A stretch of 64,000 bases of DNA, taken from Taudactylus pleione (lineage: Eukaryota > Chordata > Amphibia > Anura > Myobatrachidae). The position numbers and the translations under genes were made by a program. The DNA lies in contig JAUIMM010000040.1 in assembly GCA_031769625.1 (NCBI GenBank), positions 13,212,501 to 13,276,500 of the forward strand, written 5' to 3'. Of the stretch, positions 55,442-64,000 are shown one piece after another (within the stretch, counting starts at the first letter, position 1; each line of letters begins with the position of its first letter). The notes beneath the pieces were generated by a model. It ran no database searches and was not told the DNA's origin. It saw only the letters and a list, made by a program, of their open reading frames with translations.

Positions 55442-57283
55442 GCTCATATTATTGACTCTTTATGTATACAAGACTTACCTATCCTTTGTGGTTTAACCAT
55501 CTTATCCCCATACGCCTGTTTAAAACACATAAGACTTTATCTAAGATACCAGCATTCAATTCCCAGCCTCAAATTTTTGCCTACCTGACATCACCCTGGT
55601 CACCTAGACAGAGGGACTTATAACAGAATATCTAGAGATTTAAATATGAATAGGTTATAACATAGACAGACACTATAGTTCATTATGACTATATATATAC
55701 ACATAACAATTTCATTCACATATTCCATTACCACAGAGCGCTTTCCCCCTCTTGTTTTTGTATTTATTCTTGTTAAGGAAATAGGGACAATTCCCGTGGG
55801 AGCAGCTAGTGGTAATTAATTTCCCGTCTCTGAGAGCGCTGACTGTTACCCTTTATAGTTAGAATTACTAAGACATATGTGCAGTTGAAAAACTTCGACC
55901 ATTTGCACGAATATTGGCATTGCGTCTGACCCAGAATCAGGCCCATTTTCTTCATACAGCATACCAATTAATCTTTCAAAATAATTATAATAAAATATGT
56001 CCGCAAAATCACATAATATATGCAAAGTCAGTGAAGGAAGCGTCCAGCAGCTGCAGAGGTGCATTCACAATCAGCGATCAGTAGCAGCTAGCTTGTGCTG
56101 GCACCCGTCATCATCAACAGTTTGTATTTGCACCAACTCTCAAGCATATGGCTACTGACATCTCTACGTGGGTCTGATTCAGTTTGCAATTATGTGAACA
56201 TGCATATTCTACTCTGTCTGCGTTTATACCCCCTTCCCTACCCCACCTACTGTATGCAAAGGAGGTGCAAGTACCAAATCTGCATAGTGACATTGGGACT
56301 GAGTCCGAGATTTATGCTAATGCAATTGCAGCTGTGATCTCATATGGACCGCAACAGTGAAAATGTGCTAATGTCTCCAACGCTTACCCGAGCATAGGGA
56401 CTCCTGCTGCTGCCTTCTCATATCTATCCGACGACATGCAACAGTGTAAACATCGGTATTATCAACACAGATCAGGCAGCCAGGCAGATTCTGAGCCAAG
56501 TCTGGCCTGCCTGAAACACTGCAGGCCACAATAGCCTGTGATTACGGAAATGCCCGGCGACCACTGAGAATGCTCCGTGGAGCTGTAAGGGCAGTGGTGT
56601 GACCGTCTGAAGCGCCCTAAGGACACCCCAGGCGGCACTGCCGCATAGTTTCTGGCTGCAGGATACCATTCTAGGCACTCTGCTAGCCAGATGAGGCTAG
56701 CAGAAAAAAGCTCACAGGGCCAGACCTAATGATGCAGAGTACCTTACCCCCGGGCAGGAGGTTCCCCATCTCTGATTTAAATGGTCAGACACACCTGCAT
56801 TTTTCTAACTACCAACCCCTCCCGCATACTTGCCAACTATCCTGGATTATCAGGGAGGCTCCTTGAAATAGTAGCAATCTCCCGGACACCTTGAAGAGCC
56901 TATCAATCTCCCTGATTGCACCTTACCCCTATTATATAGCTGTTATATAGAAAAATAGAAGAGCAGGATTGGAAATGTCATTTGTGGTGCACGGATAATT
57001 TAAAAATAACTTTTATTGTAAGCATTTTAATATGTATATAGATAAAAAAAGCACATTTTTGGATAAAATAAAGATGAAAGAAAAGAATGATAAACGAGTA
57101 AAAATATGCTGTGTGTGATGCCTTCACTATGTCTTCAGCTATTAATTTAATAAACAATCTTGAGTGTCATCTTATGTCTTTATGATTCTTATATGTAGGC
57201 TGAATATTAGGAATAATTACATCAAGGAATATGTATAGGCAAGTTCCTGTCAAGTATTTGTGGTAGGATTCCACACGATAAGT
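55442..57283. other. Intergenic, unassigned
   Basis: Includes repeat fragments such as GAATCAGGCCC near 55933 and GCATACTTGCCAACTATCC near 56824. No gene recognised. Confidence 0.3.
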
Positions 57284-57331
57284 ATTTTTATCAGTCAAAA
57301 AGCCACATATAACCTCACGTGTGTTAAGGTG

Positions 57332-57593
57332 CATACACATAGTCAGATATGTGAGATGAACAATTTACCAACGATTTGAACGACTGAACGATTTTTGCCT
57401 GTATTAAAATGAATGGAATCGTCCAAATCTGATTGCAAACACATCAGTTCTCAGATATCGTTATCTGACAAACGGTAATGCGTATCGTTCATCTGACAAA
57501 CATGTCAGATTCTTCTTCAGATATGAACGATTTTTAAAATAGTTATTGTACAGATCTGAAGGAAAATCTGACCTTGTGTATGCACCATTAGAA
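57332..57593. mobile_element. MITE inserted in the left arm of the giant inverted repeat
   Basis: The ends GGTGCATACACATAGTCAGAT and, reversed, GGTGCATACACAAGGTCAGAT are inverted repeats. TTA(A) precedes and (A)TTA follows. The corresponding place in the right arm (60731-60741 joined to 63974-64000) lacks this sequence, which confirms it as an insertion. Inside are paired words such as ATGAACGAT and ATCGTTCAT. Confidence 0.75.
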
Positions 57594-57885
57594 TCTGAAT
57601 TCAGACCTTATTAGCTATAAATCTAGTACAGATAAGTGACACATTGACCCTATATCGTTGGGGTTTACCATTTATCGCCATTCATATTGATCATATTCCA
57701 GTTAATATTACACTTGGTTTATAATAAAAAAGAGCAGTGCGGTTCCCAGGGAAAAAGGGGCCCTTACATGAACCAGATTGCTCCAAATAAAGGTATAGAT
57801 ATATAGATTTTCAGCTATAGGGAATAACCTCCATATCTGAGAGGTATAATTATTTTAACCTCTATCTCAGGTAATATCTCTGTAA

Positions 57886-57962
57886 TTGACACTTAAATTG
57901 GGACAGCTGATTGGGATTTGAACCTGGGACTTGCTGGTGAATAGAACATGCACCTTACTGAC
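57886..57962 (-). other. tRNA-like motif in the left arm
   Basis: Reverse complement of the motif at 60342-60418, with GGTTCAAATCC (an RNA polymerase III B-box) and a CTCAGTCAGTAAGGTGC stretch resembling a D-arm/A-box. See the right-arm entry for the folding. Confidence 0.4.
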
Positions 57963-58572
57963 TGAGATATAGATCAGCCAGTTAACTAGGCCAGCTGATA
58001 TTTAGTTAAAGGAGATTATATCTATCCTTCACACATCATATAAAAGGATAGCTACCAATTCCCTCCACACATCTTTTACATGATGAGTATCACTATATAC
58101 ATTTATTTATAGGCATGTGGCAGGGTTAGTGTTTTATTCCTACTGCATCTAGGTAAGATGACTATGCAGATTATAGACTGCTATTCAGATGGTTCAAGAA
58201 AATACATTCTCTCAGCATAATAATATATGCTGTTACTGATGTCAGAGCATGCACCAGTAGCAATCTCACTACTCAGTGAGTCTGTCCCATTCTCTATCTA
58301 ATGAGCTTGGTTCGCTGTTATACATAAATATTCTTAGTAACATTTGTACTAAAACCAAGTAACCGACATATCAAACCACACACAGCAGCCTTGCCAACAC
58401 AGCATCTAGCTTTGTTAAAGCAAATTGAGCTGCTCACCAGAGCAGTCCTATATACCCCCCATATGGGATTTCCACCAATCAGTGCGACTGAGATTGATGG
58501 CTGGCCAATCAGTGATTGCCAGGTAATTAATTCCCACCCACCCTCAGGATTGTGTATCAGTGGAGATTTCAG

Positions 58573-59013
58573 ACATTCCTTAAATAAATTGAACAATCCC
58601 ATATTTTTTCTTCTTTTTCAATCTGTTACACATATTAATTTTTCACTGAGTGTTTTTTTGTTTTTATTATGCATCACACTTGCTTCACATAATATCTTCC
58701 AAAATTAATCAATCAATATTTATTCATTACCTATGTAATCACAATATATGGTGTTTATTACATTTTTACAGTCATCACCATATCACTATTTGACCATTTA
58801 TTGAAAAAATCAACGGCACTTGGCATGAAGAAAATCAGTTTCAATATATGAGATAGCGGTTTCATTGGTGCTTATCACATTTTCACAGTCATCACCATAT
58901 CACTATTTGTTCACTTATTGAATTATATATATATTTATTATTAATTTTCAACACATGTACACTTCATTGGTGTTTATCATATCTTCTTCGCTATTTTTTC
59001 AACATTACATATA

Positions 59014-59065
<52 letters not shown>

Positions 59066-59656
59066 TAAATATATTTATAATAGGATATCTGAGAATATTT
59101 TTATTCTTTTGGATGTTTTCACAATATCGTATGTAAATTATAATAGATACATTAAATTCCAATCTGACACATTATATATTGTGATATATTTGTATATAGA
59201 ATTTTACATGGATTATCAATTTATTATATATTTTTCGATTAGGGCACCTTTATGATAAACACATTGAATATTTATTTTAATCAATTAATTAATATGAGTA
59301 TCTTATTCCATTCATTATCTAACCTAATTATCGATAAGTCGTGTCTTTCTGTGATAAGTGGTGATCAGCACATGCACTCTGGTTCTGAGTAATATGCCTG
59401 ATGTTTCCCATATACTTGTCATGACAAGTGGTCATGTGATTAAAGAGGTGAACATCGCTTATATTTTTTCTATTTGAATCACAACACTTATATTTTCGAA
59501 TCCTTTCTCGCTTTATGTAAACTAATGTTACAATCAATTCTATAAGACCACTTTAGTAGAATAAGATGTGTGTGACTATTAAATTAAAAACAGGAATGGG
59601 TATTCCCTTGGTTTTGACTGGGCGAGATCCACATAATAGGCATTTGATTACCTAAC
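58573..59656. other. Loop of the giant inverted repeat
   Basis: AT-rich, with a partial tandem duplication of TCACAGTCATCACCATATCACTATTTG (58773-58797 region and 58886-58912 region) and a (TA)n run at 59008-59067. No coding frame of note and no recognisable transposase, so nothing here explains mobility of the arms. Confidence 0.5.
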
Positions 59657-60341
59657 CTGAAATCTCCACTGATACACAATCCTGAGGGTTTGGGTGGGAA
59701 TTAATTACCTAGCAATCACTGATTGGCCAGCCATCAATGTTAGTCGCCCTTATTGGTGGAAATACCATATGGAGGGTATATAGGACGGCTCTGGTGCACA
59801 ACTCTGTTTGCCTTAACAAAACTAGGAAGTGAAGTGTTGTGTTGGCAGGTCTGCTGTGTGTGTTTTGATATGCCTGTCACTTGGTCTCAGTGCAAATGTT
59901 ACTAAGAATATTTATTTATTCAGATATTAGAGTGATAGAAAATGGGACAGACTCACACTGAGTAGTGAGATCGCTACTGGCAAATGCTCTGACAAGTCAC
60001 AGCATATATTAAGCTGTGAGAATGTACTTTGTTGAACCAACTGAATAGCATTCTATAATCTGCATATTCATTTTATCTAGAGGCAGTAGGATACAACCAC
60101 AGCCAAGGCAGATCTCCAGTATTGCACTAGTGGGAGTTTGCTGCAGTATGAAAATAATTATATTCTATATTTTTAATTATTAGGGATAAAACACTAACCC
60201 TGCCACATGCCTCTATAAATGTATATAGTGATACTCATCGTGTAACAGATGTGTGGAGAGAATTCTGAGTTATCCTTTTGTACGATGTGTGAAGGATAGA
60301 TATAATCTCCTTTAACTAAATATCAGCTGGCCTAGTTAACT

Positions 60342-60418
60342 GGCTGATCTATATCTCAGTCAGTAAGGTGCATGTTCTATTCACCAGCAAGTCCCAGGTT
60401 CAAATCCCAATCAGCTGT
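60342..60418 (+). other. tRNA-like motif in the right arm
   Basis: The ends GCTGAT and ATCAGC can pair as an acceptor stem. CTCAGTCAGTAAGGTGCAT resembles a D-arm with A-box, and CCCAGGTTCAAATCCCAATC carries a B-box and T-loop. The T-stem pairs poorly (two of five) and the anticodon arm is weak. It may be a tRNA-derived promoter or a decayed tRNA rather than a working gene. Confidence 0.4.
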
Positions 60419-61214
60419 CCCAATTTAAGTGTCAATTACAGAGACATTACCTGAGATAGAGGTTAAAATAATTATACCCCTCAGATATGGAGCTTTTCCC
60501 CTATAGTTGAAAATCTATATATCTATACCTCTATTTGGAGCAATCTGGATCATGTAAGGGCCCCTTTTTCCCTGGGAACCTCTCTGCTCTTTTTTTTTTT
60601 TTTTGATAAACCAAGTGTAATATTAACTTGAATATGATCAATATAAATGGAGATAAATTGTAAACCCCAATGAAATAGGGTCAATGTGTCACTTATCTGT
60701 ACTAGATTTACAGCTAATAAAGTCTGAATTCAGATTCGAATTAGGGGTGAGCGGGTTCGGATTTCTGAAATCCGAACTCCCCCGAGCCCCCCCGATCCGA
60801 GTCCGATCCGAGTCAGGCTCGCCTGACTCGGATCTGAAATCGAGGCAAAACGTCATCATCCCGCCTTCCGAGTCTCGCGGGTTTTGGATCCTATATAAGG
60901 TACCCGCGTCGGCGCCATTTTCTCACTCGGCTGTGGACAGTGAAGAGGGAGGGTGGGAGTTAGGGCTGTGTAGTGTAGTGTAGTGTAGTGCTGCTGTTGT
61001 CCACTACTTCAAAGTCCATAGGGGCTGGCTGTGTTGTGCTGTGCTACTGTTGTTAATAGGGGCTGTGTCCACTACTTCAAAGTCCATAGGGGCTGGCTGG
61101 ACTGTGTTGTGCAGTCAGTTCTCCATAGGGGCTGTGTCTACTCCAAAGTCCTGTGCAGTGTCCCAGTCCTAAAGGGGTGCTGTAGTGTTGTCCAGGGGGT
61201 GCTCTGTCCATCAG

Positions 61215-61870
61215 GGGTGCTCCCCCCAAGTGCTAAAAAAATAATATATTTTCTGTGTTTGTGAATTGTGTGCGCAGTAGCCGCACGTGCATCAACAAAG
61301 TAGTGCCAAGCGTGCGCCTGTGTCATAAGTAAAGGGCCGGCTGGCTTGACCGTTAAAGGGTGCTGTAACCCCCGAAAGTACACTCCAGTCCAAACCAAAA
61401 AAAAAATAATTTTCTGTGTTTGTGAATTGTGTGCGCAGTAGCCGCACGTGCATCAACAAAGTAGTGCCAAGCGTGCGCCTGTGTCATATGTAAAGGGCCG
61501 GCTGGCTTGACCGTTAAAGGGTTCTGTAACCCCCAAAGTACACTCCAAACCAAAAAAATATATATTTTCTGTGTTTGTGACTTATAGCCGCTTCTGCATC
61601 CTTAAAGCAGCAGTGCCAAGCGTGCGTCTGTCTGTTAAAGGGTGGTGTAACCCCCAAACTGCGCTCCACAAAAAATAAAAAATTCTTTTTTTTTTTCTGT
61701 CTTTGTGAATGTAGCTGCATGTGCATCAGCAAAGGAGCAGCGCCAAGCGTGCGCCTGTGTCCCATAAGTAAAGAGCCGGCTGGCTCATTTCTTAAAGGGT
61801 GGTGTAACTCACAAAGTGCACTACTCTCCAGCAAAAATAAAAAAATATTTTCTGTGTTTGTGTGCGCTTT
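61215..61870 (+). repeat. Subterminal tandem repeats of BED-hAT copy 2
   Basis: About four units of 140-160 bp with GTGTTTGTGAATTGTGTGCG, GTAGCCGCACGTGCATC and GTTAAAGGGTGCTGTAACC. They match in reverse complement the units of copy 1 (31815-32520) and of the fragment at 47850. Confidence 0.88.
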
Positions 61871-61899
61871 AGCCGCACGTATATATCAATATAACATAA

Positions 61900-62218
61900 A
61901 TGGAGGACCAAACTTTCTCCGATAAAAATAAAATAGGGAAAGATCAAGAACCACTTCCTCCTAGTGCTGTTGCTGCTGCTGGGAGTTGTTCATCATCCCA
62001 GAGAGGAAGTAGGAACATCACTACTTTTACTAAACAATTGACCCTCCAACAGTCCCTAGCGATGAGGATGAAGTACGACAGCAGTCATCCTGAAGCAAAC
62101 GTATAACTTGACTGCTATGTTGGTGTTAGACGTGCGTCCGGTATCCGCCATTAGTGCAGTGGGATTTAGACAATTGATGGAGGTAGTGTGTCCTCGGATC
62201 CAAATCCCGTCTAGATTC
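61900..62218 (+). pseudogene. hAT transposase remnant of copy 2, N-terminal and linker pieces
   Basis: Starts at the same ATG as copy 1 (MEDQTFSDKNKIGKDQEPL), then jumps by deletion of about 350 codons to GSCSSSQRGSRNITTFTKQL and TLQQSLAMRMKYDSSHPEA, which in copy 1 are residues 383-421. The BED finger is therefore gone. A frameshift follows, and the readable DNA ends at about 62218 in the equivalent of IPSRF (residue 460-464 of copy 1). Confidence 0.88.
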
Positions 62219-62946
62219 CACCTGCATCCTCAAAGCAGCAGCGACAAGCGTGCGTCTGTCTGTTAAAGGGTGGTGACACCCTCAAAGTGTGCTACACAAA
62301 CAATAAAAATATTCTTCTTCTTTTTTCTGTCTTTGTGAATTGTGTGGGCTGTAGCCGCACCTGCATCCTTAAAGCAGCAGCGACAAGCGTGCGTCTGTCT
62401 GTTAAAGGGTGGTGACACCCTCAAAGTGTGCTACACAAACAATTAAAATATTGTTCTTTTTTTTTCGGTCTTTGTGAAATGTGTGGGCTGTAGCCGCACC
62501 TGCATCCTTAAAGCAGCAGCGACAAGCGTGCGTCTGTCTGTTAAAGGGTGGTGTAACTCTCAAAGTGCTCCAAAAAATAAAAAACTATTTTTTTTATGTG
62601 TTTGTGACTTGTGTGCGATGTAGCCGCACTTGCATCCTCAAAGCAGCAGCGACAAGCGTGCGTCTGTCTGTTAAAGGGTGGTGACACCCTCAAAGTGTGC
62701 TACACAAACAATAAAAATATTCTTCTTTTTTCTGTCTTTGTGAAATGTGTGGGCTGTAGCCGCACCTGCATCCTTAAAGCAGCAGCGACAAGCGTGCGTC
62801 TGTCTGTTAAAGGGTGGTGACACCCTCAAAGTGCGCTCCACAAACAATAAAAATATTCTTTTTTTTTCTGTCTTTGTGAATTGTGTGGGCTGTAGCCGCA
62901 CTTGCATCCTCAAAGCAGCAGCGACAAGCGTGCGTCTGTCTGTTAA
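62219..62946 (+). repeat. Tandem repeats replacing the hAT catalytic core in copy 2
   Basis: Six units of about 125-140 bp start near 62219, 62360, 62499, 62629, 62766 and 62902 (CTGCATCCT(C/T)AAAGCAGCAGCG, AAGCGTGCGTCTGTCTGTTA, GGTGACACCCTCAAAGTG, CTGTCTTTGTGAA). They are variants of the subterminal repeat but shorter and more alike to each other. They stand exactly where about 400 codons of the catalytic region should be. Confidence 0.9.
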
Positions 62947-63339
62947 AGGATTACATCGGTGACAGCATCCAAGTAGGCATGTCAGACAGTCCGTACCTGT
63001 ACTGGCAGGAAAAAGAAGCAATTTGGAGGTCCCTGTACAAACTGGCTCTATTTTACCTGAGTTGCCCCCCCTCCAGTGTGTACTCCGAAAGAGTGTTTAG
63101 TGCAGCCGGGAACCTTGTCAGCGAAAGGCATAGGAGGTTGCTTCCACAAAATGTGGAGAAGATGATGTTCATAAAATGAATTATCAACTCTTCCAGGGAG
63201 ACCAGCCTCCAGAACGTACAGAGGGACCTGTGGTTCCAGCAGGGACGAATTAATACTCTGTGAGGATGAGGATGTACACACTGAAGAGGGTGAGGAATCG
63301 GTGGATGAGGAGGATGAGGATGACATCTTGCCTCCGTAG
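62947..63339 (+). pseudogene. hAT transposase C-terminal remnant of copy 2
   Basis: Resumes with YIGDSIQVGMSDSPYLYW, then WRSLYKLALFYLSCPPSSVY and SERVFSAAGNLVSERHRRL, equal to residues 202-264 of the C-terminal frame in copy 1. A 1-base change shifts the frame after MMFIK, and the acidic tail is readable in another frame to the TAG at 63337-63339. Confidence 0.9.
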
Positions 63340-64000
63340 AGCCAGTTTGTGCAGGGACAGATTAATTGCCAGCTTGTTTTGTGGGGGCCCAAACGAACCA
63401 ATCATTTCAGCCACAGTTGTGTGGCAGACCCTGGCGCTGAAATGATTGGTTTGTTAAAGTGTGCATGTCCTGTTTATACAACATAAGGGTGGGTGGGAGG
63501 GCCCAAGGACAATTCCATCTTGCACCTCTTTTTTTTCTTTGCATTATATTATGTACAGTTTGGGGCCTAGTTTTTCAAACTGCCATCCTGTCTGCCACTG
63601 CAGTTTCACGCCTAGATGGGTCACGTGTTTGTGCCGCACACTCGTGTCGCTTAGCATAGTCATCCAGCTACCTCGGTGCAACCTTTTGGACATAAAAACA
63701 CTATTATGAGGTGTGAGATGTTCAGAATAGACTGGAAATGAGTGGTAATTAAGGTTATTGAGGTTAATAATAGCATAGGAGCAGAAAAACCTACAAATTC
63801 TGTGATTTTAGCTGTTTTTATGCTTTTTTTCAAAAAAATACAGATCCAAAACACAAAACCCAGAACCCAAAACACGGAAGGGTGGTTTTGGCAAAACCAA
63901 TCCAGATCCAAAACACGAAGAAAGATCCAGATCCAAAACACAAAACACGAAAAGTGGCCGGTGCACATCCCTAATTCGAATACATGTGAGGTTATATGTG

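Larger units (their letters stand above)
60742..63973 (+). mobile_element. 3.2-kb BED-hAT element (copy 2), internally deleted and repeat-expanded
   Basis: ATTCGAAT at 60734-60741 and 63974-63981 is a perfect 8-bp duplication. The ends are TAGGGGTGAGCGGGTTCGG and, reversed, TAGGGATGTGCACCGGCC, the same as in copy 1 in the opposite orientation. Order: terminal palindromes, leader, tandem repeats (61215-61870), transposase start, short coding remnant, a second block of tandem repeats (62220-62946), transposase C-terminus, 3' end. It cannot encode a working transposase and would depend on another copy. Confidence 0.92.
57284..64000. repeat. Giant inverted repeat (left arm, 1.1-kb loop, right arm leaving the window)
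   Basis: Sequence from about 57284 to 58572 recurs as reverse complement from 59657 to 60741 and then, after the hAT insertion, at 63974-64000. Matching anchors include CACATATAACCTCAC with GTGAGGTTATATGTG, GATAAGTGACACATTGACCC with its complement near 60680, GGGATTTGAACCTGGGACTT near 57914 with its complement near 60394, and CAATCAGTGATTGCCAG with CTAGCAATCACTGATTGG. Identity looks high but with many small differences. The right arm runs past the end of the window, so the true size is unknown. Confidence 0.88.

Overview
The window is vertebrate nuclear DNA, most likely from a frog (anuran amphibian). It carries spliced exons of an animal ion-transporter gene with long introns. The rest is a dense, nested set of Tc1/mariner, hAT, MITE, LINE, Helitron, Gypsy and retroviral relics separated by (TA)n microsatellites. 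The frog assignment is an inference from the repeat mix and cannot be proved from the window. I see no bacterial-type genes, CRISPR arrays, rRNA genes or convincing intact tRNA genes. Many open frames, including four of 160-240 codons at 23.4-24.1 kb, are by-products of repeats.

Only one host gene is supported: the last four coding exons of a sodium/sulfate (SLC13-family) symporter, best read as SLC13A1. They lie on the + strand at 1362-1471, 6366-6527, 7325-7462 and 9258-9437, with consensus splice sites, matching phases, a stop codon and a downstream AATAAA. Together they encode about 195 residues of the C-terminal third of the transporter. The introns are full of mobile DNA. One is a decayed Tc1-like transposase split by a 548-bp element made almost entirely of consecutive hairpins (2273-2820).

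Downstream of 10.1 kb I find no further host gene. Several insertions can be delimited to the base by target-site duplications. They are a hAT MITE (10510-10714), a 1.2-kb hAT derivative carrying a minisatellite (14220-15432), a solo LTR (21396-22168), a 5'-truncated LINE with a 15-bp duplication (24725-25868), a Harbinger-like MITE (26837-27160), a 4.9-kb BED-finger hAT transposon (28070-32973), a Helitron deletion derivative (38306-39029), a Tc1 element (39555-41075), a second hAT MITE (54922-55124) and a second, internally rearranged BED-hAT (60742-63973).

Between 33.2 and 36.4 kb is a Ty3/Gypsy element whose domains run protease, integrase, reverse transcriptase, RNase H. This copia-like order is known from Gmr1-like Gypsy elements. 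It is followed by a Tc1 copy that is itself split by an 882-bp CpG-rich insert. A degenerate endogenous-retrovirus pol lies at 43.7-45.4 kb.

The right end (57.3 kb to beyond the window) is a very large inverted repeat: arms of at least 1 kb around a 1.1-kb loop, each arm with a tRNA-like motif. One arm has been interrupted by a MITE and the other by the second BED-hAT, so the order of events can be read. The observations most worth a second look are the hairpin-array element, this giant inverted repeat, the two BED-hAT copies (one killed by a 19-bp duplication, one with its catalytic core replaced by tandem repeats), the Gmr1-like element, and a family of elements carrying telomere-like TTAGG repeats.
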